From positions 31,036,407 to 31,100,406 of the forward strand of contig NC_049982.1 in NCBI RefSeq assembly GCF_000003815.2: DNA of 64,000 bases, given 5' to 3'. Source of the DNA: Branchiostoma floridae. Taxonomy: Eukaryota; Chordata; Leptocardii; Amphioxiformes; Branchiostomatidae. Below, piece after piece: positions 44,594 to 56,409 of the stretch. A program made the translations under genes and the position numbers. Under the pieces are notes generated by a model. The model worked only from the letters and a program-made list of their open reading frames with translations, ran no database searches and was not told the origin of the DNA. Position 1 is the first letter of the stretch. Each line of letters starts with the position of its first letter.

Positions 44594-47500
44594 CTGTGTG
44601 TGGACAAAAACGTTTTAACAAAACAATACATAACGTTGGGTTTACTTGAGAGGTACAAATTGTTAAATTAGTACCTTGGAAGATTAACATATATATGCAT
44701 CTTTCAATATATAAACAAGAGTTCTAAGAGCTCATTTTTCATAAACAATGATCCATACAGCGAAATCGAACTGGTTTGGCGTCCTTCTATCTACTGTGAT
44801 GCAAAGGCCGCAGAATTCTACACGTTCAAACGTTTGTCATTTTATACACAACGTTAAAAAAACAATCTTGACTCACCGTCCGAGCAGACCACACCAGCGT
44901 CCTCACCGTGTTCACAGTTATGTTTGCCCCATCCGTTGTGGCTACAGTCTTCGATGTTTGTCTCGGAACCTTTGCAGTCCAAGCTGTCCAGCCAGATCGG
45001 GCCTGCCCCCGCCCCGAAGGCTGCTTCAGGTCGGGCCTCCACAGCACTTGCGTATCCCAGCTGACGGCAGATCACGTTTGCGTTGTTCATGTGAAAACCA
45101 TCGTCACAAACCGTCCCCCACTGTCCGTCATGGTACACTTCAACCCTGCCCTCGCTGGACGAACTTCCACCCACGAGTCGGAGAATGTCTGTCATGAACC
45201 CGTTGCCATGGCAACACGGAAAATTATGAACCCTTGTGAGCGTGATGGATTTGTGAAATTTTAGGGAAAAGTCAACAATTTTGGTGGCTTTAGCTTTAAC
45301 CGTTTGGGGACTACATAACTTAATTTTGTTTAACCCTCTCCAGACTGAAGGGTGGGGGTGGCTAAAAGTGCCTGCGCTAACTTATACAACATTATACGGG
45401 AAGTTCAAGAGATTAAGGACAGCCTTCACTTCTCACAAAAGGAAATCGACGACAACAAACTCAACCTATATCGACATGTACAAAAGGTAGAGGACATAGA
45501 AACAGAAATAACCCTACTCAAGAAAGACATCACCGCAAACGACACCAAAGTTGACTACCTTGAAAATCAATCGCGAAGAAATAATATATTGATTGACGGA
45601 GTCGCTGACACGAAGGACGAGACTTGGGACCAGTGTGAGCAGAAAGTAAGGGATCTACTCAAGGAAAAACTGAAGCCAGATCCAAAACAGATAGAAATAG
45701 AAAGAGCGCACAGGAACGGACGTTTTCAGGACGGAGGACGACCGCGCCCAATCGTAGCGAAACTGCTAAGATTCAAGGACAAGGACACAATCATCAAGCG
45801 AGCAAAGTATCTGAAAGGAAGCACTATCTACATGAACGAGGATTTTTCCGAGAAGGTGAGACAGAAGAGGAAGGAACTGATCCCGGAAATGAAAGCTGCA
45901 CGTGAACGTGGAAACATCGCGTACCTGAAATTTGACAAACTTATTATCCACCCACCTGGAGAGGGAGGAGCAGATCGCAGGCGCACTAGAGCCGACTCCA
46001 GACACTGAAGACACGGAATTTCCTGAACTGTTTTGAGCTATGTCAAATAACCCTTAACCACCCAACATGAACTCAAACCCCCCACAACCTAGCACCTTGA
46101 TTTTTAATCCATGTGACCTGAATAATTTAGATAATGGGTCACAAATCTCCCCACTGGATCCTGATACTAACTTTCTGAATGACTTTTACACTTCTATAAA
46201 TACAACTTCCCAATATCATACTGTTGAATCCTTTAATAAATCTTGTAGCACACCCTGTTGTAACACTCTATCCTTGTTCCACTTAAATGTACGAAGCCTA
46301 CCATGCCATTTTGATGAACTGAATGAATATATCTCTTCCCTGCACCATCATTTTACAGTTATTGCATTAACAGAAACATGGCTAACAGAAAATATCGCGG
46401 AAAATTATAGTATACCTGGTTATAACAGCGTACACCACTGCAGAAAGAATAGATCTGGAGGGGGTGTGTCACTATACATTAGAAACGACATGTATCATCA
46501 AGAACGAGGTGACCTTGAATTTGTTATCGATGACACAGGCACAAAGAGCATATCCATTGAGATCATTCCAAGTAACCCGAAGGAGAAAAAAACAATATTG
46601 AGCTGTGTGTATCGCCCACCAAATACCGACATTATAGAATTCAATGAGCGCATAAAGGAATCTATAAACAATATTAATAGGGAAAGAGCGACCTGTTATA
46701 TTATTGGTGATTTCAATATTAATCTATTAAACAATACTAACCAACCCACTACTGATCATATAAATGAAATGTTCTCATCTGGCTTCTACCCACTTATATG
46801 CAGACCTACCAGAATTACACCTTACTCTGCCACCTTAATAGACAACATTTATACAAACTCAGGTAGCAACAATATCAAGGTTGGCATCCTCATCACTGAC
46901 ATATCAGATCACTTTCCAATATTCCTTACATCCGAATTAAACGAGCCAGTCAGACAGGCAGACATAATATCTTATCGCCAAGTTAACACAACTAACATTC
47001 AGAAATTTACACAATCCCTATCAGAAATAGTATGGAGCGACGTATTAAACGAAACAGACACAGAGAAAGCATATAATCAGTTTCTCGAAACATACGGATC
47101 GTTATACGAAAAATGTTTCCCAAAGAAAACTACAAAAATCTCCCAGCACTCTCGCAAAGAACCCTGGCTTAGCAGTGGATTGTTAAAGTCAATACGCAGA
47201 AAAAACAAGCTCTACACTAAATATGTCAAGAACCCCACGCCCTTAAACCACAGTATCTATAAAAAATACCGGAATAAGTTAAATCATCTCCTAAAAACTA
47301 CAAAGAAGGATTACTACCACAAAAAGTTCAATGAAGCTACCAGCAACATAAAACAAACATGGTCCCTGATAAATGAAGTTATAAATCGTAACAAAAGCAA
47401 CTCAGCTGGTCCAAACAAAATACAAATTGGTACCAAAACTACCGAAAATAAAGATGAAATATGTAATGAATTCAATGATTTTTTCATTAATATTGGACCT

Positions 47501-50500
47501 ACACTTGAAAGTAAAATCCCAAAAGTAACACAAGATCCTCTTAGCTACATCACTTTACAAGTAAATTCTAACCTATCAACTTTTGTGCCACCAACTGATG
47601 CTGAAATTACAGATATTGTCAAAAACTTAAAAGACTCAGCTGCTGGTCATGACGAAATTAGCCCTAAAGTACTAAAGTTGTCACTACCCTATGTTATTGC
47701 CCCTCTAACACATATTCTTTCTCTATCCTTGCAAAATGGAATTGTTCCCCACCCACTAAAAGTCGCAAAAGTGACGCCTATTTTTAAAAGCAGTGACCCA
47801 CTAAATGTTAACAACTATCGACCAATATCTGTCCTTCCCTGCATATCTAAAGTCTTGGAAAAGCTAGTATATAGTCGTCTTTTGAAACATTTAAATCAAA
47901 ATAACATCCTATATAAACATCAATATGGTTTCCGAAAGGGCTATTCTACCTCTCTGGCACTCATACACTTAATGGAAAAAATTTCTACCGCCATAGATAA
48001 TTCAGAATACACAATAGGAATCTTTCTTGATCTATCAAAAGCATTTGATACGGTTAATCATTCCATTCTACTCAATAAACTAAAACGATACGGTATATGT
48101 GACTCCGCAATAAAATGGTTCTCGTCTTATCTATCCAATAGACAACAATACGTAGCTCTTAACGATAATAAATCACAACCCAAAATAATAGAATGTGGTG
48201 TCCCACAGGGTTCGATATTAGGACCTCTACTTTTTCTGATTTATATAAATGATCTCGAAAAAGCATCCTCAATTATATTCTTTATCCTATTTGCAGATGA
48301 TTCAAATCTTTTTCTTTCAAACTCGAATTTTGATACGCTAGTAAAACTTGCTAACGAAGAAATGAAAAAGGTTATGTCGTGGTTTGAGGCAAATAAATTA
48401 TCAGTAAATGTTAAGAAGACATATTATCTAATTTTCTGTAATAGAAATAAAACCTATAACAAAAGTGCCAAAATCTTTTTAAAAAGTGTGCCCCTGTCTC
48501 AAGAGAGTCAAGCCAAATTCTTAGGTATAATCATTGATGATCGACTGACCTGGAAATCGCATATAACTATGTTAGGTAAAAAGATTTAAAAAAGTATCGG
48601 TATCATTGGAAAACTTAAACATATTCTTACTCAAAAAACCATTATTACCATATATAATAGTTTAATATACCCGTATCTAACCTACGGGAATATAGTCTGG
48701 GGATGCGCCTACAAAACCACACTACAGCCCCTGATATTGCTCCAAAAAAGATTTGTTCGTTCAGCCACGGGCGCCAGTTTTCATGCACATTCTGCACCTT
48801 TGTTTACAAAACTTAAGATTTTGAATATTTTTGATATCAACAGACTTCATCTGATGCTATTTACGTTTAAATTCCTAAACTGTTCTCTTCCAGAAACATT
48901 TAATGGTCTTCTAAATCTTAATTCTCATTTTCATAATTACCAAACTCGACAAAGTGCTCATTTCCATGTTCCCCTAGTTAGAACGTCAGTAGCCCAAATG
49001 AGTGTAAAATACAAATGTATAATTAATTGGAATAATCTCCCCCTCCATCTAAAATGTTTAACATCAATAATTAGTTTTAAACGCAATCTAAAAAATCACC
49101 TACTTTCCTTTCCCACTGACATTTGACATCTTATCTTAATTTCTCCATTTGATAGCTTAAGTTGTTATTTAGTTGATATATTTCCCTGTTTTTAATAATT
49201 TAATTGTTGTTTTAATCATTAGGTATTTAGCTGCTACATTTCCTTGTTTTAGTCATTTGATAATAGCTTTATTTGTGTCACTTTAGTTACGATATATCCT
49301 TGTTTTTTCTTAATTCGTTAACTTTAGCTTCTCTATTATATTATATAGCTTCATTTGTGTTACGATAGTTTCAATATTTAAATTGTTGCCAATAATTTTT
49401 TCCTTAACTTCTCCATTTGATAGCTTAAGTTGTTATTTAGTTGATATATTTCCCTGCTTTTAATAATTTGTTATTTAGCTTCTCTATTTGATGGCTTTTT
49501 TGTGTTAATTTAGTTGATACATTTCCTTGTTTTATTATCAATTGTTATCACCTCAATTATTTCATTAGAATTGCATACGTTATAGGAGGAGGGCTCGCAT
49601 AAGCCGTTAGGCTTCCTCCCTTCCTCCCGCACAGTATTTGTTTTATCCAATGTACATTTCTCTGTTTTTGTGTTCTACGTGCGAATAAATAAACTCAAAC
49701 TCAAACTCAAACTTTGACCTCGTATAGCTCCCAAACGGCTTGTGCTAGAACAACAAAACTTGGTGACTTTTCCTATAATATTGTTTGAGTTAATTTGCAA
49801 AAAAACAGAGTAAGTTGATAAATTTCCTTGTTGCCGTGGCAACGGGTTTCTAAAAGGCATATTTAAAAAAAAATCACTAATTTTGGTTTAAACAATGGAA
49901 TTTAATGACTTTCTTGCTAAACCTATTCAAGTGTGACATTTATAATTGAATATTCATAAATCACGGTAATGTTTTGACGTATTTGGTCAAAATCCCAGAT
50001 GGCCGACAATATCATAATGAAAAGTATAACCAGCTTATTTTCACCGGATTTCGTTACTACTTGGTATTTTCTTACAGAAAACATTCATATGAACGTTTTC
50101 AGTCTATTTTCCTGGAATTTTAGCGTTGAAATATATGTTGAAAAAGATATATCTAAAGACATTTAAGCTTGATAATCCAAGATTCATTTTTGAGGTTGTT
50201 GCGTCCTCTTTTGACAACAGAAGTCTTATAAAACCTAGATATTGATAAGAAATTTTTATGGTTAAATGTTTGTGTGCAATATTTGGGTATTATGGGACTT
50301 CCGGTTTTAGCCCAAAAAACACCTAATGACGTCATATTACGACATAATGATATACACATTTCAGGAATTTAAAAAGTTGACTAGCATAACACCCCCTGCA
50401 AATTTGGCGATTGTACAAATCCATTTTGAAATAACGAAGGAGGGCCCTACGAGACCCCCTTCCCCAGGCCAGGGAATGCCAAAAAAGCCCACTCAGTCTA

Positions 50501-53500
50501 AAAAGGGTTAACCTATTCAGACTGGGCTTTTTTGGCATTCCCTGGACTGGGAAGGGGGCTCATTCGCCCTCCCCCTTCGTATTTTCAACAGGGCTTACTG
50601 TACGATCACCAAATTTGCAGGGGGTGTTATGCTCGTCGATTTTTAAAATTCCTACCATTTTTATGTTATTATGACGTAATATTACGTTATTATGACGTCA
50701 TTAATTGATTTTTGGGGCCGAAACGGTGAATTCCCATAATACCTAAACATTGCACAAAAAAAGGTAATAATAATGTTTCTTATCAATATTTAAGTGTGTT
50801 AAGATTCTGTTGTCAAAAGCCGACGCAACGACGTCAAAATGACGTCATAAGATGCCGTCATCTGTATTTTAGCCATCCAAAATCTTGGATTATCAACCTT
50901 AAATATCTTAAAATAATTTTTTTCAACATATANNNNNNNNNNNNNNNNNNNNNNNNNNNNNNNNNNNNNNNNNNNNNNNNNNNNNNNNNNNNNNNNNNNN
51001 NNNNNNNNNNNNNNNNNNNNNNNNNNNNNNNNAAGTAGGGATGAAGCTCGAGTGAAATAAGCTGGTCATACTTTTCATCATGATATTGTCGGCCATCTTG
51101 GATCTTGACCAAAAACGTCATCTCATTAGCATAATTTATGAATATTTAATTATGAATGTTCAACTAAGACGTGTTGGATATTACAGATATATGAAAAGAA
51201 GTTAAGTTTAGTAAGAAAATCTGAAAATCCCATTGTTTCAGCCAAAATTAGTGATTTTTTTAAAATTTGCCCTTCAGAAACCCGTTGCCACGGCAGCACG
51301 AAAAATTATGAACATACTCTATTTAATGACAATTGTTGCAAACAATATTCTAAAAAAAGTCACCAAGTGTAGTTGTTCTAGCACAAGCCGTTTGGGAGCT
51401 ATACGACATCAAAGTTGGCGTAGGCACTTTTAGCCACACCCCCCCCCAGTCTGTTACATTTTTTTTTCTTAAATTTAGCACAAGCATGCATAGAAATCAA
51501 ACAATAGAATAACCTAGTTGCATCATTATTTGACGCAAGGGCCACAAAAATCGACACGTTCAAACGTTTACTTTTTTATATAAAACACTGAAAAAAACAA
51601 TAACATTTGACTCACCTTCCGAGCAGACAACACCAGCGTCATCACCGTGATAACAGTCATGTATACCCCATTCTTTGTGGCTGCACTGTTCGATGTTTGT
51701 CTCAGAACCCTCGCAGGCCAAGTTGTCCAGCCAGATCGGACCTGACCCCGCCCCGAACGCTGCTTGATTTCGGACCTCAGTAGCGCTTGGGTATCCAATC
51801 AGACGGCAGATCACGTTCGCGTCGTTCATGTCAAAATCGTCGTCACAGACGGTCCCCCACTGTCCGTCATGGTACACTTCAACCCTGCCCTCGCTTGACA
51901 AACTTCCACCCGCGAGTCGGATGCCTGAATTAAACAGACATTGAATGTAAACTTCAAATTTTTGTTTAAAAGATATATGCCTGTCAGGAACCCGTTGCCA
52001 TGTCAGCACTGAAAATTATGAACCTTTGTGAACATTATGAAATTGTTTCTCTAAATTTTAGGAAAAGTCACCAACTTAATTAGCTCTAGCTAATAAACCG
52101 TTTAGGAACTACATGACTTATAAAGTTGACTTGAGGTAAGTTTTTCAAAATGAGCATAAACAACGACCCACATAGAGAAATTCATCCTTATTATAACGTT
52201 CAAACGTGTCCCACTTTGTATAATTATACATCACAGGAAGACAAAACTCTTGACTCACCGTCCGTGCAAACCACACCAGCGTCCTCATTGTGTCTACAGT
52301 AATGTTTGCCCCATCCATTGTGGAAGCACTGTTCGATGTGTGTCTCGGAACCCTCGCAGTCCAATTCACCCAGCCAGATCGGGCCTGACCCCTCCCCGAA
52401 GGCCGCTTGAGATAAGGCATCCACAGCTCTGCCGTACCCCAGCTGACGGCAGATCACGTTGGCGTCCTTCAGGTTAAAACCGTCGTCACAGACAGTCCCC
52501 CACTGTCCGTCATGGTACACTTCAACCCTGCCCTTGTTGGAGAGACTTCCACCTACGAGTCGGATGTCTGAATTAAGACGACATTGAATGGAAATGATGC
52601 ATTTAAGAGATACTGTCCATTGGTAAGTACAAATTATATCATAAAGTTCCAGGCTCTGATAAAACTAGGTTCGTATTTTGTTGCTAACATAGTACCATGA
52701 CAGGAAATAGGTTAACCCTATTTAGACCGGTGAGGGGGCTTTTGTGGCCTGTGCCAAATTTCATGTCTCATAACGGCTTATGCTACGTATACAGCCACCA
52801 AATTTAGTGACTTTTACTAAAATATAACTGACAACTATTTCGCAAAGTTTCAGAAATATTCTTTTTTTCGTGTTGCCATGGCAACCGTTTATTGACAGGC
52901 ATTTTTGACGAAAATCACTCATTTCTGTTCTAACCAATGTATTTTTCTCATTTATTTGCTATATTGCTGCTATGTTTAACATAAATAAAGCCTTATGTTA
53001 TCAAGAACATCTTTTATAATTAAATATGCAATATGCTAATTTAATTATATCATCGGCCAAAATTCAACATGGTGGACCAAATGACCAGATCAAGAATATC
53101 TAGCTTATTATCCCTAGAATTTGCAAATACCTGGCCTTTGTTTATCAAAAAACGTTTATATGAAAGTTTTTAGTCTATTTCAATTGTCTTTTGCGATTAT
53201 TTGTCGCAAAAATGTATTTTTGAAAATTCAAGATGGTCGAGCCCAACTGGTGACTTAAATATGCATGACATTATTTTATGACGTTATTTCGACGTCATTA
53301 ATGTTGCTATTGGCAACACAAGTCGTCTCCAATTGGTGTTACTTTTTGTGGCATACCTTGAATTTTCTGGGAATACCCCTTTTTCGTGGCTCCAGGCAAA
53401 GTAATTAAAATGATGACGTCACAAATACGTCAAATTACGTCAAAATTGCGTCAAAATGAATATGGTTAAATATTATAATATCTATATCATTTTCCACAAA

Positions 53501-56360
53501 TTTTGAGGTCATATCACATCAAGTTGTTTATGAAGAATTCTAAGTCCACTGACCTGCGCCTGGTCCGCCCTGCTCCACACCACCCAGGTTGGCATCTGTT
53601 AAACGTTTAACATGTCAATACTATTCCTAATACTTCTACTGAGGCAACTAGACCAAATACTACATAAAAGTTAGTTTTGTGTATCAGTTTTGTTTGTGGA
53701 GTACGATCTGAAACCTCCTTAGCAACAGCCTTAGTAACGACTTTAGCAACGATATTGTCACTACAAGCTGACAGATCTGTCATCCTTCACACGTTCATAT
53801 CTCCAGATTTAATTGACGGATTTCGATCATTTAAAGTTTCATATGCAGCGCATGAAACGGAAGGTAAGTCTAGATAATTAGACATAGCGCAATAGGTAGT
53901 GTGAAAAAATTCACGATATTGGAATATAACGAACTAATTTTGACGAGAAAATCACACAAAAAATCCGATTTTAGGTTGCCATAATTTTGTATTGAACCTT
54001 GTAATAAATTGCTATTTTCCGATCCTATAAGCAGGTTCTACTAGTCTGTACATTTTCATTGAAAAATATTGATGTTTGATATTTTGCCCCTCACCTTGTT
54101 TAAGATCATAAAAGTCACAAATAAGGGTTTGTAGGCTGATAGCCGCTATAAAGCTAACATGCCAGAATGGCTATCACATCAAAATATATATACCACAGAC
54201 ATTCTACAATTAAAAAAGAGCAAAAAGAATTTGCCACCCCGTAGGATATCGAAATATGAAATTTTGGGTCCTGGCTGATGGACTAACAGTCCCCTAGTGT
54301 CTTAAAGCAAATAAGATAACAAAAAGTAGAAAAAGATCTAGATCGACTGAGAAATTCTAAGTCCACTTACCTTCGCCTGGTCCACCCGGCTCTACGCCAC
54401 CCAGGCCGGCATCTGTTAAACGTTTAACATGTCAACACTATTCCTTATACTTCTACTGAGGCAATCAGAGCAAAATGCTACAGAAAAGTTAGTTCCGTGT
54501 ATTATTTTTGTTGTGGAGTACGATCTGAAACATACTTAGCAACAGCCTTAGTAACGTCCCTAGCAACGATATTGTCACTACAAGCTGGCAGATGTGTCAT
54601 TCTTCACACATTCATATCTCCAGATTGCATTGACGGATTTCGATCATTTAAAGCTTGAATATGCCACCCCGATATGTGACATTTGGAGCCTTGTCCAATA
54701 GACTAACAGTGTACGAGTGTGTCTTAAAATAAGAGGGAATAAATTTAAATCTAGATCAACTTGAGTCCACTTATAATTACCTGCGCCTGGTCCGCTCGGC
54801 TCCACGCCACCCAGGCCGGCATCTGTTAAACATTAACCATGTTCTACTAAGGCAACAAGACCAAAAAATAACTACAAAAATTTAGTTCTGTGTATCAGTT
54901 GTGGAGTACGGTCTGAAACCTCCTTATCAACATCCTTAGTAACGGCGTTAGCAACGATATTGTCACTAAAAGCTGACAGATGTGTCATCATTTACACATT
55001 AATATCTCCAGATGACGGATTTTGATCATTTAAAGTTTGATATTTAGCGCATGATACGCACTGTAAGTCTAGACCATTTGACAAGGACCTAGAGGTAATG
55101 TGAATAAATGCACGATATTGGAAAATAGCGAATACATTTTGACAAGAAAATCACCAAAAATCCGACTGAAGGTGGCCATAATTTTGTATTTAATATTGAT
55201 ATCGAAAATCAATTGATATCTTCATGATCCTCTTAGCAGGTTCTACTAGCCAGTAAAATTTTATTTGCAAATATTGATGTTTGATTTTTTCCCCTCCAGC
55301 TTCCCCTTGTTTAAGTCCCGGATCATTTAGAGGGTGATAGGTTTGAGGGATGATAGCCGGTATAGAGCTAACATATACAGTCAAACCTGTCTATAGCGGC
55401 CTCTCAAGGGACTGGGGAGATGTGGCCACTATAGAGAAAATGTTGAGCAATTGACCACGAGGAATAAGTTATACATGATTTCAGTACCCACTAATCTTTC
55501 TCATCAAGTAAAATTGTCTAGATCGTCTCAAAATCCGACTGACCCTGCCAAAGTAAAATCTACCAAAAATAATTGATATTTCCATGCGCAGTGTTGGTAA
55601 GTTCACCTAAAAAGACTTTCACTCTAACGTTAAAGGCACGCGTACCTTCCGTTACCGCCCAAATGACCCTGTCGGGAACTCCAAATCCTCGCAAACTACG
55701 ATTTCAAACTTGGCGCAGGGTGACATACGGCCGCTGTATTGTCGCGATAGGCAGTGTTTCTGTATCTACAGGGCCAGAAATAGTGTGGCCGTGGCCGCGT
55801 TGTACAGTTGGCCGCTATTTTTTAATACTTAGGTCAAAGGGAAAAATCCAAGGGACCAACATGTCGACAAAAAGTGCCGCAATGGCCAAGTGGTCGCTAT
55901 GCAAAGGTGACCGCATATAAAGGTTTGACTGCACAAAATTGGCTATCACACTAAAATATGTACCATAGACCTTCTAATATTCAAAACCAAAAAGAAAAAA
56001 ATTGTTACCCAGAAGGATACCGATAGGTGAAATTTGGGCCCTGGCCGATGGACTAACAGTGTCCTAGTGTGTCTTAAAGCAAATAAGCAAAAAAATAGAG
56101 CCATCTAGATCGACTGAAGAATTTTAACTCCACTTACCTTCGTCTGGTCCACCCGGCTGCACTCCACCCAGGCCGGCCAGAAGCCCGAAAAATCCCGATA
56201 GAAAGTTATCCAATTCGGCCATTCCCTCCTCCAAGTTACCCCCGTGAGCAGCCGGAGCTGCGGGCGGCGCATCTGGCTCTGCCTCTGGCTCCTGTCCCCG
56301 GGCCGTCAACATCATCGCAAGTACCACCACGGTGGCTACTTGGCAGGCTGTCACCTTCAT
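44583..56360 (-). CDS. SRCR gene A: secreted Gly/Pro-repeat and triple SRCR protein
   Basis: Predicted exons: 56360-56138, micro-exons 54822-54781, 54412-54371 and 53595-53554, SRCR exons 52567-52259, 51924-51616 and 45188-44877, then perhaps 44593-44583. Internal junctions are all phase 1, giving about 429 residues. Exon 1 differs from gene B's by one residue (Glu to Asp at residue 30). Product layout and inferred role are as for gene B. The SRCR2-SRCR3 intron is expanded by a foldback element, a LINE and the assembly gap. Confidence 0.65.
44877..45188 (-). CDS. SRCR domain exon 3 of gene A
   Basis: 312 nt, phase 1; one codon longer than the others at its start (ILRLVGG). Donor GTGAGT; the acceptor (GGTTCATGACAG) has a poor pyrimidine tract because a shared intron segment abuts the exon directly. 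Encodes a six-cysteine SRCR domain with ICRQLGYASAVEARPEAAFG and ETNIEDCSHNGWG. Matches gene C's exon at 59741-59430. Confidence 0.87.
45385..46008 (+). CDS. LINE ORF1 protein (5'-truncated)
   Basis: About 207 residues remain, starting inside a coiled coil. An YLENQSRRNN motif leads into an RRM-like domain (IEIERAHRNG, RPRPIVAKLLRFKDKD) and a basic C-terminal domain (YMNEDFSEKVRQKRKEL, IAYLKFDKLIIH). This is the ORF1p type with coiled coil, RRM and CTD, an RNA-binding chaperone packaging LINE RNA. The original start is lost to 5' truncation. Confidence 0.8.
   Translation, partial: YNIIREVQEIKDSLHFSQKEIDDNKLNLYRHVQKVEDIETEITLLKKDITANDTKVDYLENQSRRNNILIDGVADTKDETWDQCEQKVRDLLKEKLKPDPKQIEIERAHRNGRFQDGGRPRPIVAKLLRFKDKDTIIKRAKYLKGSTIYMNEDFSEKVRQKRKELIPEMKAARERGNIAYLKFDKLIIHPPGEGGADRRRTRADSRH
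46067..49126 (+). pseudogene. LINE ORF2: endonuclease and reverse transcriptase, one stop
   Basis: 1,019 codons in one frame, broken only by TAA at 48587-48589 where neighbouring sequence implies a Ser codon. Residues 65-290 hold an APE-type endonuclease (NVRSLPCHFDEL, ALTETWL, GDFNINLL, SDHFPIF). The RT follows ([63 protein letters not shown], catalytic FADDSN). A C-terminal domain lies after the stop. No RNase H. L2/Crack-like part of the Jockey/CR1 group is my best placement. The start follows ORF1 by 58 bases. Confidence 0.9.
50933..51032. other. Assembly gap (100 N)
   Basis: Exactly 100 Ns, probably a gap of unknown size. It lies in the right arm of the foldback, where self-complementarity could break assembly. 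ORFs crossing it are artefacts. Confidence 0.98.
51616..51924 (-). CDS. SRCR domain exon 2 of gene A
   Basis: 309 nt, phase 1; acceptor ATTCAG, donor GTGAGT. Full six-cysteine SRCR domain: [63 protein letters not shown]. Matches SRCR2 of gene B. Confidence 0.88.
51925..52258. other. Short intron between SRCR1 and SRCR2 of gene A
   Basis: 334 bases. It aligns with the two ends of the 19.6-kb intron of gene B and so represents the form without the giant palindrome. Confidence 0.6.
52259..52567 (-). CDS. SRCR domain exon 1 of gene A
   Basis: 309 nt, phase 1; acceptor TTAATTCAG, donor GTGAGT. Six-cysteine SRCR domain: [52 protein letters not shown], then VVCTD. Matches SRCR1 of gene B. Confidence 0.88.
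53554..53595 (-). CDS. Micro-exon 3 of gene A
   Basis: 42 nt, acceptor TTAACAG, donor GTCAGT, phase 1. Reads [13 protein letters not shown], identical in protein to micro-exon 3 of gene B. Confidence 0.72.
54371..54412 (-). CDS. Micro-exon 2 of gene A
   Basis: 42 nt, acceptor TTAACAG, donor GTAAGT, phase 1. Reads [13 protein letters not shown]. Confidence 0.72.
54781..54822 (-). CDS. Micro-exon 1 of gene A
   Basis: 42 nt, acceptor TTAACAG, phase 1. Reads [13 protein letters not shown]. The donor is GTAATT rather than GTAAGT: six extra bases (taatta) separate the exon from the old donor sequence, so this exon may be spliced less efficiently. Confidence 0.65.
55378..55931. mobile_element. Pogo/Tigger-like MITE in gene A intron 1
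   Basis: Same element as 40419-40954, same orientation and same place relative to exon 1 and the micro-exons. Starts CAGTCAAACCTGTCTATA after TA; the right end reads aaaggtttgactg followed by CA, so the right target base has mutated. Confidence 0.8.
56138..56360 (-). CDS. First exon of SRCR gene A (signal peptide)
   Basis: Start ATG at 56360, end at AAG then GTAAGT, phase 1, 74 codons plus one base. Signal peptide, acidic Pro/Ala-rich part, helix and first Gly/Pro repeat as in gene B. The near-identity to gene B (one residue changed) is higher than that of the surrounding introns. Confidence 0.85.
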
Positions 56361-56402
56361 CGTTCTTCAAAAAAAATTCACCGAGGGGAACAAAAATCAT
56401 CG

Positions 56403-56409
56403 ATATATA
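56403..56409 (-). promoter_or_regulatory. TATA box of SRCR gene A
   Basis: TATATAT at the same distance from the ATG as in gene B, in a block conserved between the two promoters (caaaaatcatcgatatatagc). Confidence 0.5.

Larger units (their letters stand above)
45384..49709 (+). mobile_element. Nearly full L2/CR1-type LINE in gene A intron
   Basis: 4.3 kb, flanked by AACTT on both sides (45379-45383 and 49710-49714). The uninterrupted site is visible in paralogue C at about 59930-59945 (gcgctaactttgacctcg), which fixes both ends. It holds a 5'-truncated ORF1, an almost intact ORF2, a 580-base AT-rich 3' UTR and a short actcaa repeat as tail. Confidence 0.92.
45341..51453. repeat. 1.8-kb intronic foldback element, split by a LINE
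   Basis: Left end cagactg then ggtggctaaaagtgcctgcg; right end the inverse, cgtaggcacttttagccac then cagtctg. Between them nearly the whole sequence is one long inverted repeat centred near 50510: 49711-50505 pairs with 50515-51430. The central 150-base arms (ggcattccctgg, cccctgcaaatttgg) pair almost perfectly. Without the LINE the element is about 1.78 kb, including the 100-base gap. Related single arms occur in introns of genes B and C. Confidence 0.75.

Noticed and set aside
50796-51121. ORFs spanning the N gap
   Set aside because: Artefacts of unknown bases in an intronic foldback.
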